In this document: piece by piece, positions 37,063-50,012 of the stretch
Position numbering within the stretch: position 1 is the stretch's first letter
Layout: each line of letters starts with the position of its first letter
Assembly: GCF_031202305.1 (NCBI RefSeq)
Contig: NZ_CP101731.1
Coordinates: forward strand, 2,604,001 to 2,668,000
DNA from: Pelagibacterium sp. 26DY04
GTDB lineage: Bacteria; Pseudomonadota; Alphaproteobacteria; Rhizobiales; Devosiaceae
Direction: 5' to 3'
DNA length: 64,000 nt
The notes under the pieces: model-generated
Told to the model about the DNA's origin: nothing
Seen by the model: the letters and a program-made list of their open reading frames with translations, nothing else
Databases searched by the model: none
Position numbers and translations under genes: made by a program

Positions 37063-39245
37063 TGCTCGATCCACACCGGGACGGATTTGAAGGCCGGAGT
37101 TTTGGAACGCGGATCGATCTCGGTGCCAACCAGCACATTGGCCTCTGGATAATAAGCCAGCGCCGAACCGCGCGGAATGTCGAAGGCGATGGCCTTTAGC
37201 CCGGTCATCTTCCCGCGCGCCGAGGCGAGATTCACCGCATCGCCTTCGGCAACGCCAAGCGCCGCCATATCCTCGGCATTGAGCAGCACCGACCAGCGTG
37301 GCGCGCTCTTGCGGTAGGAATCGGCGTCCTCGTAGACGATGGTGTTGAACTGGCCCTCCGAGCGGATGGTGGCCAGGGTCAGTGACGTTCTTCCATCCGG
37401 CGCGCTGACGGGCTCGGGCAGCTTGACGGTGACGAAGCTGGCCTTCCCTTCCGCCCCGCCGAAACTGGGTTCGTGCAGCACGCGGTTCCTGATGTGGAAC
37501 TCGCGCTTGGCCACATCGATATCGGCCAGCGCCTCCATGCCCGGCACGATCTCGGCGATCGCCTCGCGCACCTTCGAATGGGTCTTGAACACCCGGAAAT
37601 CGAGCTGGCCGGGCGGCAGGATACGCTCGGCGAGATCGCACAGGATGACGCTTTCGGGGCGCACATTGGCGAGCCTGTCGATGCCGCCATCCGAGAGCCG
37701 GACGAAATTGAACATCGATTCCTGCGTGGTGGGCTCCCATTCCTCGTCACGCGCCGTGACCGGCAAGATGAGGCTTTCGCTCCCGTCATGCCCGTGGACG
37801 TGCCCCAGATTGAGGGTCGTGGTGAGGAACAGCTTGAACCCGATCCGATCCAGCGCCTCCCCGGCCCAATTGGTATCGGGCGAAGCGCCATAGAGATTGC
37901 CGCCCATGATCACCGCTGCGTCCATCTCGCCGCGATGCGCGGCGGCAAGGCAGGCCATGGTGTCGAGGCCCTTGGTCCGGCTCAGCGTCAGCCCGAACGC
38001 GCGCTCCATGGCGGCGAACACGTCCTCGGCGACCACGGGCTTGACCCCAATCGTGCCGATGCCTTGCACGTTGGAGTGCCCGCGCAGCGGCAGCAGGCCG
38101 GCAAACCTCTTGCCCACCATGCCGCGCAGCAGGGCGAGATTGGCGATCATCTCGACATTCTCGACGCCGTGGACATGGTGCGTCATGCCCATGCCCCAGG
38201 CGAAAACGGCGTTTTCAGCCTCGCCATAACGATCGGCGATCTCTTCGATGCGGGCGCGGGAGATGCAGGTCTTTTCTTCGATGCTTTCCCAGCTTTGCGC
38301 CAGCACCGACGCCCTGAAGGCTTCAAAGCCACGGGTATGGGCCGCAACGAAATGTTGGTCGGCATGGCCCTTTTCGATCACCGCGCGGGCGATGCCGGTC
38401 ATTAGCGCGACGTCGGAACCGATGCGCGGCTGGAGATAGTCCGATGCGATCTCGTCGCCGCCCTTGAGCATCGAGGATGGCGATTTCGGCACCGCGAACT
38501 TGACCAGCCCCGGCTCCCTTGCCGGATTGATGACGATCACCTGCCCGCCCCTGTCGCGGCAGGCCTTGAGCATGTGGATGAAGCGCGGATGGTTCGAGGA
38601 GGGGTTGGCGCCGATGACGAAGATCAGATCGGCGCCTTTGAGATCGGCCAACTCGACCGTCGCCGTTCCCTTGCCGATCGTGGTCGCCAGCCCTTCGCTG
38701 GTCGCCTGATGGCAATAATACGAGCAGTTGTTGACGTTGTTGGTACCGAAGGCGCGGGCGAGGAGCTGGAAGATGAAGCCCGCTTCGTTGGACGAGCGGC
38801 CCGAGGAATAAAAGAAGGTGCGATCGGGCGTCGTCGCCAGAAGGCGGGCGGCGGCATGGTCCAGCGCCCAGTCCCAGGAAACGACGGAATAGCGATCCGC
38901 GCCGGCCGGTTTGTAGACCGGATCGCCCAACCGCCCCAGATGCTCCATCTCCCGGCCGGTCAGTTCCTTGAGATCGGCAAGCGGGTGCGCGAAGATTGCG
39001 TGCGGAATGGCAGGCTGGATATCGGTCGATTGCGCCTGTACGGATTTGTTGCAAACAGAGGGGAATTCGCCCAACTCATTGGTCATCCCGCCCGCCTGCC
39101 CGCCCATGCCATAGGCGCAGGCCTTGCAGGTGTTCCTGGCCGTCAGCGCCTTGGCGGCCTTGCCCACGCCCATGCGGGCCACGGTCTGCAGCGTATAGAG
39201 GACCTTCTTGGGACCTCCCCCGACGGTCTGGTGCTGATGCGGCAT
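37059..39245 (-). CDS. FdhF/YdeP-family molybdopterin oxidoreductase
   Basis: The 728-residue protein is of the formate-dehydrogenase-alpha-like YdeP family. It starts with a Cys-containing segment (TCKACAYGMGGQAGGM). It continues with the molybdopterin-binding blocks SSGRSSNEAGFIFQLLAR, NNVNNCSYYCHQATSEGL and FVIGANPSSNHPRFIH, and ends in a C-terminal dinucleotide-binding domain. Homologues are linked to acid tolerance in enterobacteria, but the reaction is not established. GAGGAG lies 8 nt before the ATG. No small subunit or chaperone gene is adjacent. Confidence 0.88.
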   Translation of the reverse strand: MPHQHQTVGGGPKKVLYTLQTVARMGVGKAAKALTARNTCKACAYGMGGQAGGMTNELGEFPSVCNKSVQAQSTDIQPAIPHAIFAHPLADLKELTGREMEHLGRLGDPVYKPAGADRYSVVSWDWALDHAAARLLATTPDRTFFYSSGRSSNEAGFIFQLLARAFGTNNVNNCSYYCHQATSEGLATTIGKGTATVELADLKGADLIFVIGANPSSNHPRFIHMLKACRDRGGQVIVINPAREPGLVKFAVPKSPSSMLKGGDEIASDYLQPRIGSDVALMTGIARAVIEKGHADQHFVAAHTRGFEAFRASVLAQSWESIEEKTCISRARIEEIADRYGEAENAVFAWGMGMTHHVHGVENVEMIANLALLRGMVGKRFAGLLPLRGHSNVQGIGTIGVKPVVAEDVFAAMERAFGLTLSRTKGLDTMACLAAAHRGEMDAAVIMGGNLYGASPDTNWAGEALDRIGFKLFLTTTLNLGHVHGHDGSESLILPVTARDEEWEPTTQESMFNFVRLSDGGIDRLANVRPESVILCDLAERILPPGQLDFRVFKTHSKVREAIAEIVPGMEALADIDVAKREFHIRNRVLHEPSFGGAEGKASFVTVKLPEPVSAPDGRTSLTLATIRSEGQFNTIVYEDADSYRKSAPRWSVLLNAEDMAALGVAEGDAVNLASARGKMTGLKAIAFDIPRGSALAYYPEANVLVGTEIDPRSKTPAFKSVPVWIEH

Positions 39246-39369
39246 CGAATTCTCCTCGCCCCTTTATGCACCCGCCGCCCGGCGGCGCGCAACCGAACGC
39301 GATGTATCCGCCGCGTGGAAAAAGACGATACACAGAAGACGCCTCGTGCCCGTTGCAAAGCGATTCGAC

Positions 39370-39843
39370 ATGACCACCGCCACCCGCACCTCGCCATTCC
39401 ACCTCCTCCTCGCCTTCGGCAGCGGCGGCCTGCTGACGCTGATGGTGGATTTCAACGGGCTGGTCGGCCTCCATGGCGGGGCGCTCTATTCCTCATGGGT
39501 TGCCCATGGCACCGGAACCGTGGCGGCGATCGTCTTCCTGGCCCTGCTGCGCTTTGCGCCGCAGGTGGACGCCGGGACCGGCAAGCTCAACGCGCCGCTC
39601 TGGGCCTATCTCGGCGGCGTATCGGGCGCCGTGACCGTGATGCTGACTTCAACGACGGTCAATTCGCCGCTCGCCCTTTCGGGCACCTTGGCGCTCGGGC
39701 TGGCCGGTCAGGTCGTCTTTTCGCTGGCCGCCGATCGCTGGGGATTGTTCGGGCTGCCCAAGCGCATACCGCGTCTCAAGGATTTTGCCGCCCTTGCGCT
39801 GATCTTTGCCGGATCAGTAATCATCATTTTCGGCCAGGGGTGA
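39370..39843 (+). CDS. DMT-superfamily transporter YdcZ/DUF606, first of a pair
   Basis: The 157-residue membrane protein has about five hydrophobic segments and the DUF606 features GLLTLMVDFNGLVGLHGGALYSSWVAHGTGT and GVSGAVTVMLTSTTVNSPLALSGTLALGLAGQVVFSL. Such half-size proteins usually occur as adjacent pairs that probably form a heterodimeric permease of unknown substrate. ATG 39370 is used; an upstream GTG at 39346 is possible. The partner follows after 4 nt. Confidence 0.82.
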   Translation: MTTATRTSPFHLLLAFGSGGLLTLMVDFNGLVGLHGGALYSSWVAHGTGTVAAIVFLALLRFAPQVDAGTGKLNAPLWAYLGGVSGAVTVMLTSTTVNSPLALSGTLALGLAGQVVFSLAADRWGLFGLPKRIPRLKDFAALALIFAGSVIIIFGQG

Positions 39844-39847
39844 GACG

Positions 39848-40270
39848 ATGACCAACGCCATTCTTTTCGCCCTGCTTGCCGGCATTCTGGTTTCGCTTTC
39901 CCGCCAGCTCAATGGCCGGCTGGCGCTTTCGACAAGCGCGCTGATCGCCTCGTTCTGGAACCATGCCGTCGGCTTTGCCGTGCTGACGATCCTGGGGCTG
40001 CTCATCGGCGGACTTTGGCCCCAAGGCGCTCTCGATGCGCCATGGTATGCCTATCTCGGGGGCATGATCGGGGTCGTTTTCGTCGCGTCGGGAAGTTGGC
40101 TGATCGCCCGCATCGGGGCCGTCAACACGGCAATGCTGGTGATCGGCGGGCAGATGGTTTTTGGCGTGCTGCTCGATCTCGTCCGCGGCGCCGGCGGCAA
40201 TCTCGTCATGAGCTTTATCGGCGTCGTGATGATCATCGCCGGCATGGCGCTGACGCAGAAGCGCGATTGA
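39848..40270 (+). CDS. DMT-superfamily transporter YdcZ/DUF606, second of a pair
   Basis: The 140-residue protein has the same fold as its upstream neighbour: about five membrane segments, with SRQLNGRLALSTSALIASFWNHAVGF and YLGGMIGVVFVASGSWLIARIGAVNTAMLVIGGQMVFGVLLD. The tight spacing to the first gene indicates co-translation and joint function. A GC-rich hairpin follows the stop codon. Confidence 0.84.
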   Translation: MTNAILFALLAGILVSLSRQLNGRLALSTSALIASFWNHAVGFAVLTILGLLIGGLWPQGALDAPWYAYLGGMIGVVFVASGSWLIARIGAVNTAMLVIGGQMVFGVLLDLVRGAGGNLVMSFIGVVMIIAGMALTQKRD

Positions 40271-40273
40271 GGG

Positions 40274-40298
40274 GGCCGGCGGGTTGAGCCCGCCGGCC
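40274..40298. terminator. Terminator between the YdcZ pair and the Asp-rich gene
   Basis: GGCCGGCGGG (40274-40283) pairs with CCCGCCGGCC (40289-40298), 5-nt loop, between convergent genes. Confidence 0.75.
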
Positions 40299-40306
40299 GC
40301 CGGCTT

Positions 40307-41107
40307 TTAGTTCACATAGACGTTGAGCGTCTGCCCAGTCTGGACGATGCCGAGGATGTCGGTCGCAGAGTAGGACGATTGGGCCAGTGCCGATTGCAGC
40401 GCCGGGATCGACGGCGCGACCTGGGCAAGAAGCCCTGAACCAAGCTGGCCGTCGAGACCCGGGCAAAGCGAGATGGGGATGAACTGAACATTCCCGGCGC
40501 TCGCCCAGTTGGAGACGGCCCGCGTGGAGTAGTTGATCGAGGCGAGTTGACCGAACAGCTCGGTGTTGCTGCCCACGCAGGAAACACCTGCCGTGCCCGC
40601 TCCACCGCCTCCTCCGCCGTTGCCGCCGCCTATGGCACCGCCGCCATTGCCGCCGCCACCGCCATTGCCTCCGCCGTTGCCGCCACCGCCATTGCCGTTT
40701 CCGTCGCCGTCACCATCTCCATCTCCGTCACCGTCACCGTCGCCGTCTCCATCGCCGTTACCGCCGCCGCCTCCGCCCAAACCAACGTCAACGTCGGCAT
40801 CCACCAGGCTGTCGCCGCCGACGGTGGCATCGACGTCAGCGTCGAGCCCTCCATCGCCACCGACATTGGCGTCGACATCGGCATCAACGAGCCGTCCTCC
40901 GCCGCCGACATTGGCATCGGCGTCAAGGTCCACACCGTCATCGCCAAGCACGTTGACGTCGGTGTCGAGATCAAGACCATCGCTGGTATCGAGATCCACC
41001 TCGGCATCGACAATGCCGAGATCGAGATCGAGTTGGGCCCATGCGGGCGTGACCGAAAGAGCTGCCGCGACGAAGGCCGCGATCGATATGCCAGTAAATT
41101 TGTACAT
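40307..41107 (-). CDS. Secreted Asp/Gly-repeat protein
   Basis: No family is recognised. The 266-residue precursor has a clear signal peptide (MYKFTGISIAAFVAAALSVTPAWA). A region of alternating Asp/Val/Leu strings follows, with repeats of the form DADVDANVGGDGG at a period of about 15-17 residues. Then come a GDGDGDGD run and a GGGNGGGN run. A C-terminal domain of about 90 residues contains two Cys (SCVGSNTELFG and SLCPGLDGQL). Dense Asp-Gly repeats suggest calcium binding or an extended surface protein, but the RTX nonapeptide is not present. The ATG at 41107 has an ideal AGGAGG site. Confidence 0.78.
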   Translation of the reverse strand: MYKFTGISIAAFVAAALSVTPAWAQLDLDLGIVDAEVDLDTSDGLDLDTDVNVLGDDGVDLDADANVGGGGRLVDADVDANVGGDGGLDADVDATVGGDSLVDADVDVGLGGGGGGNGDGDGDGDGDGDGDGDGDGNGNGGGGNGGGNGGGGGNGGGAIGGGNGGGGGGAGTAGVSCVGSNTELFGQLASINYSTRAVSNWASAGNVQFIPISLCPGLDGQLGSGLLAQVAPSIPALQSALAQSSYSATDILGIVQTGQTLNVYVN

Positions 41108-41284
41108 CGTTACCTCCTGCATTGTACAAATCGCTCCTTCAGCGAACTGAAGGCGCGTAAGAGCCCGGGTGCATACCCGATGCTCATGCTGGAGGCGGCC
41201 GCCAACCGACAGTCAAAATGGATTAACTATGCCAACGGTTTCCTGTGATCATTCCCGTTGGTAAACAATCCCATACCGAAAATG

Positions 41285-43303
41285 TCAGGACTTTCCGTTC
41301 GTGTGGGCGAGCACCACGACGCTGCGCGGCGGCAATGTCAGGCTTTGCTTGTCGACAATGACTTCCGCATCGATGGACGAGACGAGCACGAGCTCGAAAT
41401 CAAGGCTTTCTTCGGCTGGAAGCTTCACTTCGACATCTTCACGAAGCCGGTTGAACCAGACGAGAAGCACTTCGCCCTCTTCATGGAGGAACATGCCCAA
41501 AACCGAAGAATCCGGGCGATTCCAGTCCTCTTGCGCCATTTCGGCGCCATCGGGACGCAACCACATCACGTCCTTGAAGCCATTCTTTTCTTCGCCGGTC
41601 AGGAAACGGTCGCTGCGCAGCGCGGGATGGTTGCGGCGAATTTCGCTCAATGCCGCCACGAAGTTGACAAGGTCTCCGTCTGCGTTTTCCCAATCGAGCC
41701 AGGTGATATCGTTGTCCTGGGCATAAGCATTGTTGTTGCCGCCCTGGGTGCGGCCGAATTCATCGCCCGCCGTTAACATAAGTGAACCGTGCGACACGAA
41801 CAGCGTTGCCAAAAGGGCACGCACATCATTGCGGCGGGCGGTGATGGCCGCCTGATCCTCGGTTGGGCCTTCGGCTCCATTGTTCCAGGAATAATTGGCG
41901 TTATGGCCATCGCGGTTGTCTTCGCCATTGGCCTCGTTGTGCTTGTTCTCGTACGACACGAGGTCGGCGAGGGTAAAGCCGTCATGCGCCGCCAGGAAAT
42001 TGACGCCGGCGGAGGGCTTGCGCCCGTCATGATTGAATTGATCGGCCGATCCGGCGAGCTTGCCCGCCAAGGCCCCGATCATACCATCTTCACCCCTCCA
42101 GAATTTGCGGACTTCGTCGCGATAGCGATCGTTCCACTCAAGAAACGGCTCGCCGAAGCTGCCAACGTGATATCCGCCCGGACCGGGATCCCACGGTTCG
42201 GCGATCAAAAGGCAATCCTTGAGGATGTCATCGGTCCTCATGCGCTCGAGCAGTTCGGCGTCAGAAGAAAAGCCGTCGCGTGAACGGCCCAGGACCGTGG
42301 CAAGATCGAAGCGGAAACCGGCCACCCCGAACTCTGTGACCCAATATCTGAGGCTGTCGATGACCAGGTTCTGAACGGCAGGGTGGTCGCATTGCAGCGT
42401 GTTGCCCGTCCCCGAGTCGTTGACCAGATGCAATTCGCCGTCAGCTTCCACATGGCGATAATATGTGCGGGCATCCAGCCCCTTCATGGAGATCACCGGG
42501 CCCTGCGAATCGCCTTCGCCGGTGTGATTGTAGACCACATCGAGCACGACGCGGATGCCGGCTTCGCGATAGGTCTCGATCATGTGGCGCAGCGATTGGG
42601 GCCCGCGCGGAATGATGCGCGGGTCGGTCGCGAAATAGGTGATCGGATTGTAGCCCCAGACATTGGTGAGACCGAGCGGCGGCAGATGCCCGTCATCCAT
42701 CCAGCCGGCAATGGGCATGAGTTCGACCACATCGACGCCAATATGTTTGAGGTGATCGATGACGAACCCCGTGGTCATGCCCGCGACCGTGCCGCGAAGC
42801 GGCCCCTGCACCGAAGGGTGACGCATGGTGAAGGGGCGGACATTGAGCTCGTAGATAAGGTGCGGACGGTCAGTGTCCTGCTTCCATTCGGGTGCGCGAA
42901 CGATGTCCTGCACCAAAGCCTTGGGCACCAGCGGCGCCGTGTCGACGCTCTCGGCGCGCGGCAGCCGCAGCTTGGGGCTGCGCACGAAGGTGCGATCGAT
43001 GCGGCGGGCATAGGGATCGACCAGCAGTTTGTTGGGGTCGAAATAATACCCCTGGGCGGGGTCGTAACGTCCATCGGCCCGCAGGCCGTAGCTGGCGTTG
43101 GCGGCAAGTCCATCGACATGGGTGGACCAGACATTGCCCTCGCCCCGGCTCAACTCGATCCTGTCGGTCTCCTCGTCCTGGTCGTCGAAAAGGCAGACCC
43201 AGATCTTTTCGGCTGTTTCGGAATAGACACCGAAACTCACACCGGTATCGGTCACCGTTGCTCCGAGGGGAGCCGGCGAGGCAGGCGAGGTGTCTTTGGA
43301 CAT
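41285..43303 (-). CDS. glgX: Glycogen debranching enzyme GlgX
   Basis: GlgX hydrolyses the alpha-1,6 links of limit branches left by phosphorylase. The 672-residue GH13 protein has an N-terminal CBM48-like domain (VSFGVYSETAEKIWVCLFD) and the catalytic barrel. The barrel shows DVVYNHTGEGD, the nucleophile in GFRFDLATVLGR, the acid/base in LIAEPWD and the third acid in AAHDGFTLADLV. It is the last gene of the glycogen operon, 14 nt after pgm. Confidence 0.95.
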   Translation of the reverse strand: MSKDTSPASPAPLGATVTDTGVSFGVYSETAEKIWVCLFDDQDEETDRIELSRGEGNVWSTHVDGLAANASYGLRADGRYDPAQGYYFDPNKLLVDPYARRIDRTFVRSPKLRLPRAESVDTAPLVPKALVQDIVRAPEWKQDTDRPHLIYELNVRPFTMRHPSVQGPLRGTVAGMTTGFVIDHLKHIGVDVVELMPIAGWMDDGHLPPLGLTNVWGYNPITYFATDPRIIPRGPQSLRHMIETYREAGIRVVLDVVYNHTGEGDSQGPVISMKGLDARTYYRHVEADGELHLVNDSGTGNTLQCDHPAVQNLVIDSLRYWVTEFGVAGFRFDLATVLGRSRDGFSSDAELLERMRTDDILKDCLLIAEPWDPGPGGYHVGSFGEPFLEWNDRYRDEVRKFWRGEDGMIGALAGKLAGSADQFNHDGRKPSAGVNFLAAHDGFTLADLVSYENKHNEANGEDNRDGHNANYSWNNGAEGPTEDQAAITARRNDVRALLATLFVSHGSLMLTAGDEFGRTQGGNNNAYAQDNDITWLDWENADGDLVNFVAALSEIRRNHPALRSDRFLTGEEKNGFKDVMWLRPDGAEMAQEDWNRPDSSVLGMFLHEEGEVLLVWFNRLREDVEVKLPAEESLDFELVLVSSIDAEVIVDKQSLTLPPRSVVVLAHTNGKS

Positions 43304-43317
43304 TTGTGGGTAATCCG

Positions 43318-46386
<3,069 letters not shown>

Positions 46387-46390
<4 letters not shown>

Positions 46391-47658
46391 TTGGAGGCGA
46401 GATAGCGGTTGATCATGGGCTGGGTGATGAGGGTGACGCCATTGGCCGTCCGGTTGAACCATCTGGCGTCGAATTCGGGATCTTCGCCCACGACCAGACC
46501 TTCGGGAATCTCCACACGGGCATCGACCACGACCTTGTTGAGCCTGACGCCGCGCCCGATGGTGCAGTGCGGCAGGATCACCGCTTCGTGCAGCTCGGAA
46601 TAGGAATTCACCCGTGCGCCGGTCGAAAGCAGCGTGCGGCGGAGCTGGGCGCCCGAGACGATGCAATCGCCCGAAACCAGCGACGAGATGGCCTGGCCTC
46701 GCCTGCCCTCGATATCGTGGACGAACTTGGCCGGCGGGGTGATCTCGGCATGGGTCCAGATCGGCCATTCACGGTCGTAAAGGTCGAGCTGGGGTGTGAT
46801 GTCGGTGAGGTCGACATTGGCCTCCCAATAGGCATCGATGGTGCCGACATCCCTCCAATAGGAGACTTCCTCATGCTCGGAGCGCACGCAGGAGCGCGGG
46901 AAGCGGTGTGCCCAGGCAGTGCCGTTCTTGACGATATAGGGGATGATGTCCTTGCCGAAATCCCGGCTCGAGCCTTCGGTGGCCGCGTCGCGGCGCAACT
47001 GGTCCATGAGGAACTTGGTTTCAAAGACGTAGATGCCCATCGACGCGAGCGAAATCCCCGGCTTGTCCGGGATCGAAGGCGGCTCCTTGGGCTTTTCCAT
47101 GAATTCGACGATGCGGTCGCGCCCGTCCACATGCATCACGCCGAAGGCCGACGCCTCGCTCGAGGGCACTTCCAGGCATCCCACCGTCACGTCCGCGCCG
47201 GTATCCACGTGCTGGCGCAGCATGATCTCGTAGTCCATCTTGTAGACATGGTCGCCGGCAAGGACGACGATATATTTGGCGCCCTGATCCTCGATGATGT
47301 CCATGTTCTGATAGACCGCATCCGCCGTGCCGGCATACCACATGTCTTCCTTGACGCGCTGGCTCGCGGGCAGGATGTCGAAGCTTTCGTTACGCTCGGT
47401 GCGCAGGAAGTTCCAGCCGCGCTGCAGGTGTCGGATCAGGCTATGGGCCTGGTATTGGGTGGCCACCGACAGCCGGCGGATGCCGGAATTGATGGCGTTC
47501 GAGAGCGCAAAATCTATGATGCGCGATTTGCCGCCGAAATAGACCGCCGGCTTGGCGCGCCGGTCCGTCAATTCCATGAGGCGCGTTCCCCGACCACCGG
47601 CCAGGACATAGGCCATGGCGTCACGCGCGAGCGGTGCCGGGTTCTTACGGTCGACCAT
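46387..47658 (-). CDS. glgC: Glucose-1-phosphate adenylyltransferase GlgC
   Basis: GlgC makes ADP-glucose, the controlled step of glycogen synthesis. The 423-residue protein has the nucleotide loop [16 protein letters not shown], the catalytic [11 protein letters not shown], the sugar-phosphate region [10 protein letters not shown] and a C-terminal left-handed beta helix ([32 protein letters not shown]). Such enzymes are usually controlled by glycolytic intermediates. AAAGGAGAGG lies directly before the ATG. Confidence 0.96.
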
Positions 47659-47721
47659 GTTCCTCTCCTTTGTACCCGTCCGGTTGGTCTTCCGGTCGGT
47701 GATTTATTGTTTTCGATCGCC

Positions 47722-49923
47722 CTATCCCGGCTCGAATTGCAGGATCAGGGTCGAGAGCGGCGGCAGAACGATCTCCGCGGTGGCGGGATAACCAAATTCA
47801 TTGCCCGTCGTTGCGTTTACAACACCCTGATTGCCGATATTTGAACCTGCATACCAGCTCGCATCGGTGTTGATGCGCTCGATCCAGCGGCCGGCGGCCG
47901 GCATGGGCAGACGATATTTTTCGCGCGGCACGGGAGTGAGATTGGTGATGACCACGACCGGCTCGGCGTCGGGCGCCTTGCGCACCCAGGCCAATATGGA
48001 ATTGGCCTGATCGCTCGCGATGATCCATTCGAACCCCTCGGGCTCGCAATCGCGCGCGTGGAGCGCGGGAAGCTCGCGGTATACGGCATTGAGATCGGCC
48101 ACAAGGCGCCTGATCCCCTCATGCGCCGGCGCGTCGAGAAGCCACCAGTCGAGCGCATGAGCCTCGTTCCACTCCTCGCGCTGGGCGAATTCCTGGCCCA
48201 TGAACAGCAGCTTCTTGCCCGGATAGCCCCACATGAAGGCGTAATAGGCCCGCAAGTTTGCAAATTTCTGCCAGTCGTCGCCCGGCATCTTCGAGAGCAG
48301 CGAGCGCTTGCCGTGCACCACCTCGTCATGACTGAGCGGCAGGACGAAATTCTCCGAGAAGGCGTAGAGCAGCCCGAAGGTGAGGTCGTTGTGATGGAAG
48401 CGCCGGTGGATGGGGTCGCGGCGCATGTAGCGCAGCGTGTCGTTCATGAAGCCCATGTTCCACTTGAACCCGAAGCCGAGGCCCTTGGCATAGGTCGGAG
48501 CGGTCACCCCGCTCCAGCTCGTCGATTCCTCGGCCATTGTGAAGGTTCCCGGATGCTGGCCGTAGGTTTCGGCATTGACCCGCTGGAGGAAAGCGATCGC
48601 TTCGATGTTCTCGTTGCCGCCGTGCTGGTTGGGCACCCACTGGCCCGGCTGGCGGGAATAGTCGAGGTAAAGCATCGACGCCACCGCATCGACCCGCAGG
48701 CCATCGATATGGAACTTTTCCAGCCAATAGAGCGCGTTATTGGTGAGAAAGCTCGAAACCTCCTTGCGACCGAAATTGTAGATCGCCGTGTTCCAGTCCG
48801 GGTGATAGCCCTGGCGCGGATCGTCATGTTCATAGAGCGCGGTGCCGTCGAACTTGGCGAGCCCGTGTTCGTCGGTGGGGAAATGGGCCGGAACCCAATC
48901 CATGATGACCCCCAGCCCCGCCGCATGGGCCGCATCGACGAAGCGGGCAAACCCGGCCGGATCGCCGAAACGGGCGGTGGGCGCATAAAGCCCGGTCGGC
49001 TGATAGCCCCAGCTCGGATCGTAGGGGTGCTCGGTCACGGGCAGAAGCTCGAGATGGGTAAAGCCCATATCGGCAGCATAGGGCACGAGCTGCTCGGCGA
49101 GCTGATCGTAGCTCAGAAACCCGCCATCGGGCCGCTTGCGCCACGAGCCCAGATGCACTTCATAGACGCTCATGGGCTCGCGCCGGTGATCGCGCGATTT
49201 GCGCGCTTCCATATAGTCGGCGTCGGTCCAGGTGAATGGCGTGGGATCGGCAACGACCGATGCCGTCTTGGGGCGCAGCTCCGATTGCTGGGCATAAGGG
49301 TCGGCCTTGAGCGGCAGCAGGTTTCCGTCCCTGCCGATGATCTCGTATTTATACTGCGCGCCGGGCTGGGCCGCCGGGATGAAGATTTCCCAGATACCGG
49401 TTTCCATCCGCCGGCGCATGGGGTGGCGGCGTCCGTCCCATTCGTTGAACGAGCCGGTGACCGACACCCGCCGCGCATTGGGAGCCCAAACGGCGAAATG
49501 CGTGCCCTGGACGCCTTCGAATTCCATGAAATGAGCGCCCAGCTTGTCGAACAGACGCAGGTGCGAGCCTTCCCCGATATAGTAATCGTCCATTGGCCCG
49601 AGCACCGGACCAAAGGAATAGGGATCGATCACCTCCCATTCACCGCCGGCATTGGCGGCACGGTAGACAAGCGGCTGGCGCCGGTCGATATCGACCACGC
49701 CCTCGAAAAAGCCCGCCGCGTCGCGGTTTTCGAGCGTCCCGGCGGCCTTGCCGCTCAGCGTGCGCGCCTCCAGCGTCTCGGCATAGGGGATAAAGGTCCG
49801 GGCGACCCACGCTCCTTCGACCTCATGCAGACCCAGTATCCCGAAAGGGTCGTCGTGCTGACCACCAACAATTCGGGCGATCTGCTGCGGGTCGGTGTGC
49901 CAACCGGACGTCTTCTTTGCCAA
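47722..49923 (-). CDS. glgB: 1,4-alpha-glucan branching enzyme GlgB
   Basis: GlgB introduces alpha-1,6 branches into glycogen. The 733-residue GH13 protein has an N-terminal extension plus CBM48 (HFAVWAPNARRVSVTGSFNEWDG). Its barrel shows DWVPAHFPTDEHGLAKFDGT, the nucleophile in GLRVDAVASMLYLDY, the acid/base in TMAEESTSW and the third acid in LPLSHDEVVHGKRSL. It lies second in the operon, 89 nt after glgP. A possible weak EcfG site lies in that gap. Confidence 0.96.
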   Translation of the reverse strand: MAKKTSGWHTDPQQIARIVGGQHDDPFGILGLHEVEGAWVARTFIPYAETLEARTLSGKAAGTLENRDAAGFFEGVVDIDRRQPLVYRAANAGGEWEVIDPYSFGPVLGPMDDYYIGEGSHLRLFDKLGAHFMEFEGVQGTHFAVWAPNARRVSVTGSFNEWDGRRHPMRRRMETGIWEIFIPAAQPGAQYKYEIIGRDGNLLPLKADPYAQQSELRPKTASVVADPTPFTWTDADYMEARKSRDHRREPMSVYEVHLGSWRKRPDGGFLSYDQLAEQLVPYAADMGFTHLELLPVTEHPYDPSWGYQPTGLYAPTARFGDPAGFARFVDAAHAAGLGVIMDWVPAHFPTDEHGLAKFDGTALYEHDDPRQGYHPDWNTAIYNFGRKEVSSFLTNNALYWLEKFHIDGLRVDAVASMLYLDYSRQPGQWVPNQHGGNENIEAIAFLQRVNAETYGQHPGTFTMAEESTSWSGVTAPTYAKGLGFGFKWNMGFMNDTLRYMRRDPIHRRFHHNDLTFGLLYAFSENFVLPLSHDEVVHGKRSLLSKMPGDDWQKFANLRAYYAFMWGYPGKKLLFMGQEFAQREEWNEAHALDWWLLDAPAHEGIRRLVADLNAVYRELPALHARDCEPEGFEWIIASDQANSILAWVRKAPDAEPVVVITNLTPVPREKYRLPMPAAGRWIERINTDASWYAGSNIGNQGVVNATTGNEFGYPATAEIVLPPLSTLILQFEPG

Positions 49924-49966
49924 ATTAACTTCTCCCCCGTTGATGCTGGCGCATCTGTTGTAATGA

Positions 49967-49991
49967 AACCCGCCAGAGCCGCCGGTGTTCC
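49967..49991 (-). promoter_or_regulatory. Weak EcfG-like site upstream of glgB
   Basis: GGAAC (49991-49987) is followed after 16 nt by GGTT (49970-49967) on the minus strand. The -10 deviates at one position from CGTT, so this is only a possible internal stress promoter. Confidence 0.25.
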
Positions 49992-50012
49992 GCGCATGTC
50001 GCCATCATGCGA

